60,771 nucleotides of DNA from CALMEH01 sp964548225 (GTDB taxonomy: Bacteria > Acidobacteriota > Blastocatellia > Pyrinomonadales > Pyrinomonadaceae): NCBI GenBank assembly GCA_964548225.1, contig CAZJQP010000020.1, positions 1 to 60,771 of the forward strand, given 5' to 3'. The notes below the pieces were generated by a model, which worked only from the letters and a program-made list of their open reading frames with translations, was not told where the DNA came from and made no database searches. Below are positions 24,378 through 33,119 of the stretch, in pieces (the stretch's first letter is position 1; each line of letters starts with the position of its first letter). The translations under genes and the position numbers were made by a program.

Positions 24378-26394
24378 TTTCATTTTCTTTTTTAGGCTCG
24401 ACAGCTGTCGGAATGTCGCCGTCATCGGTGATTGTTACGAGCGGTGTGCGTGATTTGAGTTTCGGTTTCGATGTGCCGAATTTCAAAATCGGCGCAACTT
24501 TCGGTGATTGGAAATCTATCGGTGCAAGTGGTTCGGTGCGCTTGAGAATCGCGCCGCCGCGTCCGGCAATCCAGAGATTCGTTCCGCCCAAAAAAGCGAT
24601 TGCTTGCAAAGAATTGCTCGTTACATTCGGCTGAATTTTCCACGTTTTGCCGCCGTCTTGGGTCAGCAAAACCGCGCCGAATTCGCCGACAGCGAGCGCG
24701 ACTCCGCGTTTGAAGGCGGCAACACTATAAAGATTCATCTGCGCCGAAGATTCCATGGTAAGCCAAGTTTCACCGCCGTCTTCAGTCTTTAAAATCGTGC
24801 CTTTTCCGCCAACGGCATAACCTGTTTTTTCGTCTGCCAAACTAAGTGAGTAAAGATTTTCCGAAAGATTTGTCTTGATTTTTTGCCACGTTGCGCCGCC
24901 GTCTGCCGTAAGCAAAATCGTTCCGCTATCACCGACCGCTAAACCTCGATTCGCGTCAAAAAATTTCACATCTTCGAGCCAAACGCGCACACCGGATTCA
25001 ACTTGTTGCCAATCTGCGCCATTTTCCGAACGCAAAATCATTCCGTTTGAGCCGACTGCGACACCGTTTCTATCATTCACAAAATAAACACCTGACAAAT
25101 CTTCCGTCGTATTTGAATTACTCTTTCCCCAATCCGCGCCGCCGCGCACCGTCCGCAAAATCGTGCCTTTATCGCCGACAATCCAACCTTTTCGATCATC
25201 AACAAAACTCATTGCATTAAGGTTTTCGGCAACGCCCGAAAAAACCGGAAGCCAATTTCGTCCGCCGTCATTCGTCAGCCAAATTCGTCCGCGTGAACCG
25301 ACCGAAAAGCCGATTTCCTCATCAAAAACCATTAAATCATTTACATCTTCGCGTCCGCCTTCGCTCAATCTCTGCCACGAATAACCGCCATCATCGGTGC
25401 GAACAATCAAACCGTTTTCGCCGACAGCCCAACCCGTGTAAGCATCAGCAAAATAAAGTGATACGAGTTTCGGATTAGTGCGAACATTAAACGGCAACCA
25501 TGTTTCGCCGCCATCGCCCGTGAGCCAAACCATTCCTTTGGCATCGGTCATCAGACCATTTTTTTCGCCTGCAAAACTCACGGAAAGAAAATCGGAAAGG
25601 CTGAAAACATTGATTTTTCGCCACGTTTCGCCTGCATCCGCGCTCTGTGCAACGCAACCGCCTGCGCCAGCCACGACAATTTTTTCATCCGAAAGATATG
25701 CCGCGCTTGAAATAACATTACTGCCGCAAGGATTATTAGTTTTCCAATTTTCGCCGCCGTTTTTGGTTGTCAGAATCACACCGTTTTGACCGACAGCAAC
25801 AACTTTTTCAGCAGAAAACGCGGAAATCTGAACAAGATGCTCATTTGTTCCCGAAATTTGAGATTTCCAAGTCAAACCGCCGTCAACAGTTTTCAAAATT
25901 CTGCCGTAACTGCCGGAAATCCAACCTTTTTGCAAATTTTCGCCCGTAAAAAAAATACTGTAAAGTTGGTCTTTTTCAGTAATTTGAATCGGTTTCCATT
26001 CTTTTCCGGCGTTGTTCGTCATCAAAATCGTGCTTCGCGCCCCGATGATAACCGCATTTTTTTTGTCTTTGATAAAAACGTCGGAAAGCGCAACATCAAT
26101 CGGGGAAAGCATCTTTTCCCAACGAAATCCGCCGTTTTCCGTATGCAAAATCGTGCTGTCCGAACCGACCGCAAAACCGTTTAATTTGTCCTTTGTAAAA
26201 TGAATCGAAAAAAGCGGATTTCCCTGCGGCAGAGGATTTTGCCACGCCCAGCCGAGCGCGTTGCGCTTTTGGGCAGATGCGGAAAAAACCAACAATATGA
26301 TTAAAAGAAGGGGAGAAAGGGAGAAGAGGAGAAGGGGAGATTTTTTCTCCCTTTCTCCCTTTCTCCCTTTCTCCTCTTCTAAAATTCTTCTCAA
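24370..26394 (-). CDS. Secreted YCF48/BNR-type beta-propeller protein
   Basis: This 674-aa exported protein is made of about a dozen repeats of the YCF48 (photosystem II assembly factor)/BNR type. Typical words are G-x-TW, AVG-x-x-G-TIL-x-T-x-DGG-x-x-W, e.g. GAVLLTQDGGKTW and GMILRSENGADW. The fold is a beta-propeller. In bacteria without photosystem II it is a generic secreted scaffold. The signal peptide core reads LLLFSLSPLLLIILLVFSASAQ. The only upstream in-frame start is a TTG that overlaps the rnhA stop (TTGA), suggesting translational coupling. Codons for about residues 6-30, including part of the signal peptide, are themselves a GA-rich short-period inverted repeat. Confidence 0.83.
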   Translation of the reverse strand: MRRILEEEKGRKGEREKKSPLLLFSLSPLLLIILLVFSASAQKRNALGWAWQNPLPQGNPLFSIHFTKDKLNGFAVGSDSTILHTENGGFRWEKMLSPIDVALSDVFIKDKKNAVIIGARSTILMTNNAGKEWKPIQITEKDQLYSIFFTGENLQKGWISGSYGRILKTVDGGLTWKSQISGTNEHLVQISAFSAEKVVAVGQNGVILTTKNGGENWKTNNPCGSNVISSAAYLSDEKIVVAGAGGCVAQSADAGETWRKINVFSLSDFLSVSFAGEKNGLMTDAKGMVWLTGDGGETWLPFNVRTNPKLVSLYFADAYTGWAVGENGLIVRTDDGGYSWQRLSEGGREDVNDLMVFDEEIGFSVGSRGRIWLTNDGGRNWLPVFSGVAENLNAMSFVDDRKGWIVGDKGTILRTVRGGADWGKSNSNTTEDLSGVYFVNDRNGVAVGSNGMILRSENGADWQQVESGVRVWLEDVKFFDANRGLAVGDSGTILLTADGGATWQKIKTNLSENLYSLSLADEKTGYAVGGKGTILKTEDGGETWLTMESSAQMNLYSVAAFKRGVALAVGEFGAVLLTQDGGKTWKIQPNVTSNSLQAIAFLGGTNLWIAGRGGAILKRTEPLAPIDFQSPKVAPILKFGTSKPKLKSRTPLVTITDDGDIPTAVEPKKENEKK
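26306..26380. repeat. Octameric inverted repeat AGAAGGGG / TTTCTCCC (locus I), inside a coding region
   Basis: Four AGAAGGGG/AGAAAGGG units (26306-26337) face four TTTCTCCC units (26344-26375), a hairpin of about 32 bp. It is translated on the minus strand as the basic start and half of the hydrophobic core of the signal peptide of the YCF48 protein. Confidence 0.88.
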
Positions 26395-26849
26395 ATTTCT
26401 TTCACTCCGATTTCGGCAACCAATTCATCGAACATCACGTCATCAATCCGTCCGAGTTCGGCGGTTTTTCGCGCCAAAGTATCTACAACTTCCTGAACGT
26501 CGTGTCCGTTATGACCTTTCACCCATTCCCATTTTATCTGATGTTTCGCGGCGGCTTTGTCAATGCGCGACCACCAATCGTGATTGGTTTTCTTACGAAA
26601 TTTGCCCGTCATTGTTTCGACGACATAGCGCGAATCGGTCAAAACTCTGACTTTACACGGCTCTGACAATTTTTCCAAACCAATCGCCGCCGCCGCAATT
26701 TCCGCCTGCTGATTCGTCGCATTTCCGAGATATTCGCCAAACCCGCGCCAATAACCTTTATAACCAAGCACCGCAACCGCCGCCGCCCGCGGATTTCCCT
26801 TCCCGTTGCCGAGCGATGAACCGTCGCAAACGATTGTAACTTCCTTCAT
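26391..26849 (-). CDS. rnhA: Ribonuclease HI
   Basis: This 152-aa RNase HI cleaves the RNA strand of RNA-DNA hybrids. Metal-binding residues are visible as Asp9 (CDGSS), Glu50 (NQQAEIAA), Asp72 (LTDSRYV) and Asp123 (EVVDTLARK). The flexible-loop His is in KGHNGHD. The usual substrate-binding basic helix is present as GKFRKKTNHDWW. Its stop overlaps the TTG start of the downstream propeller gene. Upstream are a small membrane protein and sbcC, so a four-gene minus-strand operon is likely. Confidence 0.92.
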   Translation of the reverse strand: MKEVTIVCDGSSLGNGKGNPRAAAVAVLGYKGYWRGFGEYLGNATNQQAEIAAAAIGLEKLSEPCKVRVLTDSRYVVETMTGKFRKKTNHDWWSRIDKAAAKHQIKWEWVKGHNGHDVQEVVDTLARKTAELGRIDDVMFDELVAEIGVKEI

Positions 26850-26855
26850 AAAACA

Positions 26856-27158
26856 CTATTCAAAACTTGATTCTTTATGTGTAAATAGGCTCAAACTTAA
26901 CCCTGTTATAAAGCTAATCATCAGAGCAAACAATAAATTTCCTACTAAGCCAATCCATAAAATTTCTCCTATGTAATTTCCTCCGTCTTTTTCTTCATAA
27001 CCTCCTCGATAGGAAGCAAGAGGAAATCCATCATAGTTACATAAATTAGTAGAACTGCAATTTATTTCCGTCGGATAAAAAACATTAATTAAAATAAATA
27101 CGACAATTCCAATCAAAAAACCCAAACCAAACATTTTGCTTCTGATTAAATCTTTCAT
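26856..27158 (-). CDS. Small membrane protein, unknown function
   Basis: This 100-aa protein has two hydrophobic helices, about residues 10-27 (FLIGIVVFILINVFY) and 66-90 (ILWIGLVGNLLFALMIS). A short polar loop between them contains two cysteines (NCSSTNLCNY). I do not recognise the family. Its ATG overlaps the stop of sbcC (ATGA), so it is translationally coupled to sbcC, and rnhA follows 6 bp later. Confidence 0.7.
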   Translation of the reverse strand: MKDLIRSKMFGLGFLIGIVVFILINVFYPTEINCSSTNLCNYDGFPLASYRGGYEEKDGGNYIGEILWIGLVGNLLFALMISFITGLSLSLFTHKESSFE

Positions 27159-29821
27159 TGTTCCGAATTTCCTCCGACCGAAACGACATTATCAACATAA
27201 CCTTCAAATGTATCGTCGTGCGAAATCACGAAAAGCTGGTCAAAGGTTTTGCGTTCGGTGATGTGCGAAATTTGTTCGGCTAATCTTTCGCGCCGCGCCG
27301 CGTCCATATTCGTCGTCGGTTCATCAAAAAACGCTAATCTTACATCGGAAAGTTGTTTCAAAAGCGCGAGCCGAACCGCCAAAGCCGCCGCCATCTGTTC
27401 GCCGCCGCTCAAATTGACAAACGGGCGGTCGTAACCGTTTTCTTCTAGAGAAATGCCGTAATCTTCCGTCCATTTCAAAGTCCGTTCGGCGTTTCCGGTA
27501 ATTTCGCGGAACATCTGATTGGCTTCGAGCGAAACGTAATAGATATAATTTCTCGCCACAAGCGGCGCAGATTTTTTCAAAGTTTCGCGGATAAAATCCG
27601 TCGCTTCGCCGACTTTTTCGAGCCGTTCTTTTTCCTGAAATTCCGTCTGCATCTGTTTCCTAATTTCCGCCAGACGTTTTAATTCTTCTTCCGCGTTTGC
27701 TTTCTGCCGCTCGGCGTTTGCCAGATTTGCCCGCGTTTCCGCAAGTCGTCTTTCGGCTTCGAGAAGCGAAATTTTCTCGCTTTGATGCCGCTCACGGTCA
27801 TAATCTTTGCTTGCTGTGAGAAAATCTTTTTCGGCTTTCGACAGATTTTCGCCTAAAATTTTCAAATCATTTTCCGCCGCGCCAAATTCCTTCTCGCGCT
27901 CCGGCAAAGATTTTGCGTTTGCCTCATTCACCAAAAATTCCCGATGCGCGTTTGCCGTGCGGTCGCGCTCGTCGGAATAATTTTTCCAATTCGCGTCCAA
28001 ATCTTTGTAGCTTTCGAGCTTTTCCGTTTCAATCCGCAAATCATTTTCAAGACGCTCCAGATTTTGCTCGGTTTTCGTCAAAGTTTCGCGCAATTCAATC
28101 TCGCGTTTTGCTTCCCTTTCAAACGCAATCAACTTCGATTTCGGATTGTCCAACGCCTTGATTTTCGTTTCCGCGTCCGCCAAATCGCGCTTCAAATTCG
28201 GCAAATTTTCAAGTTGTTTTTCGAGCGCAATCTTCTCGTTTTTGTAAGAAACGCCTTCGTCGCCGATTTCTTTTTCACGTTTTTTCAAAGTTTCCAGCCG
28301 CGCTAAGAACTTCTCCGCTTCGCGCGAAGTTCTTAGCGAAATTGCCAAAGATTTCTGTTCCGTGTCAAAATTTGCAATCTGCGTTTTCAGTTCCGAAAAT
28401 TGATTTCCGACAAAACTTTCAAGCGTCTGACCGGGTTTCAAATTCAAACATTTTTCCGACAAAATCGGACACAAACCGTTTTTGATTTCGCTCTGAAATT
28501 TTTCGTCCGATTCTAATTTTGCGCGAAGATTTGCGAGCTTCTGCGTCAGTTCCGCATCGCGTTTTTGCAATTTTTCAAAATCTTCCGCGCCTTTCGTCTG
28601 TGCTTCGGTTTCTTTAATTTCTTTCTGATTCGCTTTGTATTTTTCGCGCAAAGCGTCCATTTTCCCAACCAAACTTTTGATTTGATTTTCGATGGCGTTT
28701 GATTTCGCCAACTCATCGCGCAAGCCTTCACGCTGTCTTTCAAGCTGTTCTTGCTCAACGACTTGCGGCTTTAGTTTTTCAATTTCACGATGCGCGTTTT
28801 GGGCTTTTTCGAGTTCCGTCTGAAAGCGTTTTTGGTCGCTTCGGACGTTTGCCAAAGCGTTTTCGATTTTTTGCTTTTCCGTATTTAGTTTTTCGCGTTC
28901 CACACGCTCGCGCTCAAGTTCTTTGAGCATTCCGAGTGCTTTCAGATGAGTTTGATAATCCGCCTCAACCGCTTTGATTTTTTCCGCCGCAGATTGCGCT
29001 TGGTTCAATTCATTTTCTTTCTGCGCGAGAAGAATTTCCGCCTTTGCCTTTTCGGTCTGCAATTTTTCAAAAGCCGTTTTTAATTCATTGACTTTCGCCT
29101 CAATTTCGTCAAATTTCTTCACTGATTCGCTTTTTTCCACGACTTCCCTTTCAGTATTTTTGAGCGTTTTCGCCAACTCTTCCGTCTGCGCCGTAAAATT
29201 TTTCAATTCTTCTTCAACCAATTCAAACCGTGCCAATTCGCCCTCGGCGCGTCCAATACGGATTTTCACATCTGTTATTTTTTGGTCAATAAATCTTACG
29301 GTTTCGCGCAATTTTTCCGCGCCTTGACGATATTCTTCGACCTTCAAAAGTTTATCAAAAGCCTTTTTCCGTTCGGTCGCGGTTTCCAAAAAAATCGCCG
29401 TAAAAGTCCCTTGCGGCACACCAATCGCACGACGAAAAAGTGCTTCCAAATCCGTTCCGGCTTCAACGCCGAGATGCGACCAAAGAAAGCGCGAAACTTC
29501 CTCTTTTTTGTCCGCAATCCGCATTTTCAACGACGGGTCGTAAATGTTATAACCATTTGCCGTGTCTCGATAAACGATATATTCGCGCCCGTCCAAACCG
29601 CTTTCAAACGTAACTCGCGCCACGCCTTTTTTCGCACCGCGCCTGACGAAATCGTCCTTTTTATAATCCAAAAGGTCAAACAAAGTCCACGCAATCGCCT
29701 CAATCAGAGTCGTTTTTCCCGCACCGTTTTCGCCGGTAATAGCGGTTGTTCCGCGCTGAAATTCGTGCAAAAAATGCGCGTGAGATTTGATGTCTTCGAG
29801 TTCGATTTTCGTGATGTGCAT
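27155..29821 (-). CDS. sbcC: SbcC/Rad50-type exonuclease ATPase
   Basis: This 888-aa SMC-like ATPase is the partner of the SbcD/Mre11 nuclease in processing DNA ends and hairpins. Walker A is GENGAGKTT (residues 30-38). The long coiled coil runs from about 190 to 720, the ABC signature is NLSGGEQMAAALAVRLALL, and Walker B is LAFFDEPTTNMD. The central hook, near residue 450, reads NGLCPILSEKCLNL. It has two cysteines six residues apart instead of the classical CxxC zinc hook. No sbcD is adjacent; the only candidate is at 52303-53607. The gene is followed by a coupled small membrane gene and rnhA. Long palindromic intergenic repeats elsewhere would be natural substrates for the complex. Confidence 0.9.
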   Translation of the reverse strand: MHITKIELEDIKSHAHFLHEFQRGTTAITGENGAGKTTLIEAIAWTLFDLLDYKKDDFVRRGAKKGVARVTFESGLDGREYIVYRDTANGYNIYDPSLKMRIADKKEEVSRFLWSHLGVEAGTDLEALFRRAIGVPQGTFTAIFLETATERKKAFDKLLKVEEYRQGAEKLRETVRFIDQKITDVKIRIGRAEGELARFELVEEELKNFTAQTEELAKTLKNTEREVVEKSESVKKFDEIEAKVNELKTAFEKLQTEKAKAEILLAQKENELNQAQSAAEKIKAVEADYQTHLKALGMLKELERERVEREKLNTEKQKIENALANVRSDQKRFQTELEKAQNAHREIEKLKPQVVEQEQLERQREGLRDELAKSNAIENQIKSLVGKMDALREKYKANQKEIKETEAQTKGAEDFEKLQKRDAELTQKLANLRAKLESDEKFQSEIKNGLCPILSEKCLNLKPGQTLESFVGNQFSELKTQIANFDTEQKSLAISLRTSREAEKFLARLETLKKREKEIGDEGVSYKNEKIALEKQLENLPNLKRDLADAETKIKALDNPKSKLIAFEREAKREIELRETLTKTEQNLERLENDLRIETEKLESYKDLDANWKNYSDERDRTANAHREFLVNEANAKSLPEREKEFGAAENDLKILGENLSKAEKDFLTASKDYDRERHQSEKISLLEAERRLAETRANLANAERQKANAEEELKRLAEIRKQMQTEFQEKERLEKVGEATDFIRETLKKSAPLVARNYIYYVSLEANQMFREITGNAERTLKWTEDYGISLEENGYDRPFVNLSGGEQMAAALAVRLALLKQLSDVRLAFFDEPTTNMDAARRERLAEQISHITERKTFDQLFVISHDDTFEGYVDNVVSVGGNSEQ

Positions 29822-29839
29822 TGTGCCTTTGGATTAAAA

Positions 29840-29860
29840 ATTACAGATTACAAATTACAA
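29840..29860. repeat. Three heptamers ATTACAG/ATTACAA (locus J)
   Basis: ATTACAG, ATTACAA, ATTACAA in direct orientation with no clear opposing arm, in the divergent gap between sbcC and the following small gene. Confidence 0.6.
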
Positions 29861-29951
29861 AGTGAAGTTAGATTTTATGATAATTTTCGATGAAAAAGAA
29901 ATTGAAAAGCCTGTTTTAATTTCGTGTGATTTATGGCAAAATAAAAGCGTT

Positions 29952-30317
29952 ATGAATCAGCAAATCACTATCGAAGTTTCCGAGCAAGTTTGGCGGCGGG
30001 CGAGCGTTTTGGCTGAACAAAAACGGCAAACGCCCGAAGATGTTCTCGAAGAATGGCTTGAAGAAACCGTTGCCGAAACCAGAATTGAAGATTTGACGGA
30101 TGACGAAATTTTGGCTTTGACCGAACTGAAACTCAATGACGCACAACAAAATGATTTCAGCCGTCTGCTTGAAAAAAATCGTGAAGAAGATTTGGATTTG
30201 AGCGAAAAACGACGGCTCGATGAACTGATGCGCGATTACGAAAACGGACTTTTACGCAAATCGAAAGCCTTGCGCGTCGCTGTCGAACGCGGTTTGATTG
30301 CGCCGCTTGGAGAATGA
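29952..30317 (+). CDS. Small helical protein upstream of an HNH endonuclease
   Basis: This 121-aa acidic, helical protein starts at MNQQITIEVSEQVWRRA; the longer frame from 29862 crosses a heptamer repeat and is unlikely. The first 30 residues (SEQVWRRASVLAEQKRQTPEDVLEEWL) resemble the ribbon-helix-helix-like start of antitoxin-type proteins, but this is only a general likeness. The rest is charged and helix-prone. Its stop overlaps the ATG of the HNH gene (ATGA), so the two are a coupled cassette. A role as partner or inhibitor of the nuclease is inference. Confidence 0.7.
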   Translation: MNQQITIEVSEQVWRRASVLAEQKRQTPEDVLEEWLEETVAETRIEDLTDDEILALTELKLNDAQQNDFSRLLEKNREEDLDLSEKRRLDELMRDYENGLLRKSKALRVAVERGLIAPLGE

Positions 30318-30730
30318 TTTCCGAAGAAACACGCCAAAAAATTATCGAAATCGCGCAAAATCGTTGCGGCTATTGTTTGAGCCAACAACGCTACACGATG
30401 AGCAAACTTGAAATCGAACACATTCACCCAAAACATTTGGGCGGAACGGACGACGAAGAAAATCTCTGGCTATCGTGCGGTTTGTGCAATCGCTACAAAC
30501 GAGTTCAAATCGAAGGTTTCGATGAAGAAACCGGAAGTTTCGCAAAATTGTTCAATCCGCGCACGCAAAATTGGTCGGAACATTTTGTTTGGAGCGCAGA
30601 CGGCGTAAAAATTATCGGTTCAACGGCAATCGGACGCGCAACCGTCAGGGCTTTGAAATTAAACAATGAAATCGCAGTTGAAGTTCGCCGAAATTGGATT
30701 ATTGCAGGTTGGCATCCGTCGAAAACTTAA
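30314..30730 (+). CDS. HNH endonuclease
   Basis: This 138-aa protein has a complete HNH nuclease fold: CGYC near residue 18, the catalytic EIEHIHPKHLGG, NLWLSCGLCNRYK and a C-terminal WHPSKT. The two CxxC pairs should bind a structural zinc. Short free-standing HNH proteins of this kind are common in cyanobacteria and related soil bacteria, often with a small upstream gene, as here. The DNA target is unknown. Whether it belongs to a defence, mobility or repair role cannot be told from this locus. Confidence 0.88.
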   Translation: MISEETRQKIIEIAQNRCGYCLSQQRYTMSKLEIEHIHPKHLGGTDDEENLWLSCGLCNRYKRVQIEGFDEETGSFAKLFNPRTQNWSEHFVWSADGVKIIGSTAIGRATVRALKLNNEIAVEVRRNWIIAGWHPSKT

Positions 30731-30736
30731 AATTTT

Positions 30737-31750
30737 ATGCTCACAAAATGTGTAATTTGCGGATTTAACCTCAGAAAAGATGATGAATATTGCTTTAATT
30801 GTGGAAAAAAATATCCGGCAAAAGAATTTCACGAAGAAGCAAAATTTAAGGCAATCTTCTACCGAATCGTAGAATCCGCTATTTTCAGATTAGTTTTATC
30901 TTTTTTTTTAACCCTTATCCTTGTCTATTTTCTCATTGATATTGCCGCGCTGAGATTTCCTAAATATACGGCTTACATTTGGCTTTCTGGCATTTTAATT
31001 TGGATTTTCCTTTCTGTTTTTCTTTTCTTTTACATAAATGTTTTAAGATTTCCAAAACCGGTGCCTCGAATTATCCGAAGCAAAAACAATCTGATTTCTA
31101 AAAGCAAAATTATCGAAAACCGGATGATAGAACTAAATCGGCGTGGACAGCAGATAGATTCGGTTCTGGGAAAAATCGGAAACGCCGAAAGCGAAAATTT
31201 GCAAGAAGTTCGCCGAAAACTTCTGGCGGCGCGTGAGATTGTCGTCAGCCAATTTGCACGTTATGAATTACAGAAGCAAAAAATCGAACTCGTGCGTCTG
31301 CAAAATGGTGTTTCGCCTTATCTTTTCGAGCTTCATCGTTTGAATGAATTTGAAACCGAAAACGGCTTGGTTACGATTGAAAATACAAACCGCGAAATCA
31401 ATAAAATCCGCACGAGTCTGACGCGCTATGACGCAATCGAATTTCCGTAAAAAACTTTGCCCGAAAAGAAAAATTTTCTCGCCCAACTCACCAAAACCGA
31501 AAATTCGTGCGAAAACTTGCGCGAAGCCTTGTTGAGCAAACAAGCAACCCGCGTTTTGCAAGGAATTTCGCCGATTCAGGAAAAATTAAAACTTCCGCAC
31601 ACAAACGAACTCGCACACACGACGGAGACTTTTAATCTTCAAACAACTCTGACGGATTTCAGCGAATCGTTTGAAGTTTTGGAGCGCGAATACCAACGAT
31701 TGAAAACCGAAAGCGAAGTCAGCCAGAAAATATTTGCCAATGAAAATTGA
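30737..31750 (+). pseudogene. Zinc-ribbon membrane coiled-coil protein split by an in-frame stop
   Basis: The first part (30737-31450, 237 aa) starts with a zinc ribbon, CVICGFNLRKDDEYCFNCG. Two hydrophobic helices follow (about 53-75 and 85-105), then a coiled coil. After TAA at 31448-31450 the same frame stays open to 31750. It continues the coiled coil for another 97 residues (PEKKNFLAQLTKTENSC...), with no Shine-Dalgarno and only a TTG as possible start. The simplest reading is a single gene of about 338 codons broken by one nonsense mutation; a true stop followed by an unusual second gene is possible. It convergently abuts the thioredoxin-like gene (8-bp gap). Confidence 0.6.
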
Positions 31751-31758
31751 TTTATTCT

Positions 31759-32940
31759 TCAATCTTCCGTCAAATTTTTATCAATCAACGCCTCGATTTT
31801 TGCTTGGTCGAAAACGCCTGAATAAACAACTTTGCCGTCTCTTCCGATTAAAACGACGGTCGGGAAAAACAAAACTCCGTATTGCTTGCCGACAGCTTCG
31901 CCTTGATGAAGAATTGGAAATTCGGCTTTTGTTTTCTCGATAAAAAGCTGAATCATCTTTTCCGAATCGGTAACATTGACGGTTAAAAGGGCAAAATCTT
32001 TGTCTTTATATTTTTTCTGCAAAGCGTTTAATTTCGGCACTGAAGATTGACAACCGCCGCAATGAAAAATCCAAAAATCGAGCAAGACGATTTTGCCTTT
32101 AAATTGACTTAACGAAGCCGTTTTGTTTGTCCCGAAAAGCGGTAAATTTATTTCAAAAGCGGTTTCTCCGGCTTTGATGAGATTGTCTTTCGGTGGCTCG
32201 GCATATTTGTATTCGTTCAGATAGGTCGAATAATACCAAGAGTTTTCAATCGGCGGCGGCGGATTTTCGACAATTTCCGAGAAGGTTGCTTTGTTAAAAT
32301 CTTGATTGATATTGTTTCCGCGATAAATCTCAATCGGCATAAAATTTTTCTTGTCCACGGTTAGGCGATAGACGGTTTTGCGGTCAGCCGTCATTGGTCT
32401 GATTTCGCCGTTTCCGCTGTCAATAAAGGCTTTGTCTAAGATGCATTCGATTAAATAATGGCTGATTTTATTGATTTTTATTTCGCCGATTGATTTGGAA
32501 ATCGTCTTGTCGGCGATGATTTTCGGCAAAGCGTTTCGCCACATCAAAGGCGAAAATTGCAGATAAGTATATGCCGCTAAACTTTCGCTTTTCGGCTTTG
32601 ATTCGACTTTGATAGTCTTGTCTTTTTTGTTCAAAACGAAAATTTCCGAACCGTTGTAAGCAATAAAAACATTCGGATTATCAAAGCGGAATTTCAAACC
32701 GAGAACGCTGTCAAACGAGGTAAATTCCAAATAACTTTCCGCTTTCGATTCCGCAAGATAGGCTTCGGAAGCGTAGTTATATTCTTGATGATATTGATAT
32801 TTTAGCGTTTTCAAAGAAGATAATTTGGCGGAAACTTTTTGCAAAATTTCGTCTGCCCCAACAGATTTTTGTTTCTGTGCAAATGTCGCTGAAATAAACA
32901 AAAACACTGAAATAATTGAAATAAAAATTCGTCTGAACAT
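31759..32940 (-). CDS. Secreted thioredoxin-like (TlpA/redoxin) protein with LolA-like N-terminal half
   Basis: This 393-aa exported protein has a signal peptide ending near ATFAQKQ. Residues of about 25-240 resemble the DUF2092/LolA-type outer-membrane lipoprotein-binding fold. Residues of about 260-390 form a TlpA/AhpC-like redoxin: GKIVLLDFWIFHCGGCQSS, with CxxC as Cys-Gly-Gly-Cys, then the cis-proline region FFPTVVLIGRDGK. It should act in the periplasm as a disulfide reductant. The two-domain pairing is common in Acidobacteria. It is monocistronic, convergent with the split zinc-ribbon gene. Confidence 0.85.
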   Translation of the reverse strand: MFRRIFISIISVFLFISATFAQKQKSVGADEILQKVSAKLSSLKTLKYQYHQEYNYASEAYLAESKAESYLEFTSFDSVLGLKFRFDNPNVFIAYNGSEIFVLNKKDKTIKVESKPKSESLAAYTYLQFSPLMWRNALPKIIADKTISKSIGEIKINKISHYLIECILDKAFIDSGNGEIRPMTADRKTVYRLTVDKKNFMPIEIYRGNNINQDFNKATFSEIVENPPPPIENSWYYSTYLNEYKYAEPPKDNLIKAGETAFEINLPLFGTNKTASLSQFKGKIVLLDFWIFHCGGCQSSVPKLNALQKKYKDKDFALLTVNVTDSEKMIQLFIEKTKAEFPILHQGEAVGKQYGVLFFPTVVLIGRDGKVVYSGVFDQAKIEALIDKNLTED

Positions 32941-33119
32941 TTTCTTTTGAATTAAAATTTGAAGCCGGAAACGCCGTCATCACGAGCGGCGCAAATTGCT
33001 TTTGCAGTATCGCTCAAGTTCATAGAGAGGTAAGTTCCATTCTTGAAAAATTTTTGCTCTCGCGCTGCGCCGCCCGTAATCACGGCGTTTCCGATTCAAA
33101 TTCGCTTTGGATGGAAAAA

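Noticed and set aside
24370..26394. Photosystem II assembly function for the YCF48 protein
   Set aside because: There are no photosynthesis genes in the window, and YCF48-type propellers are common in secreted proteins of heterotrophs.
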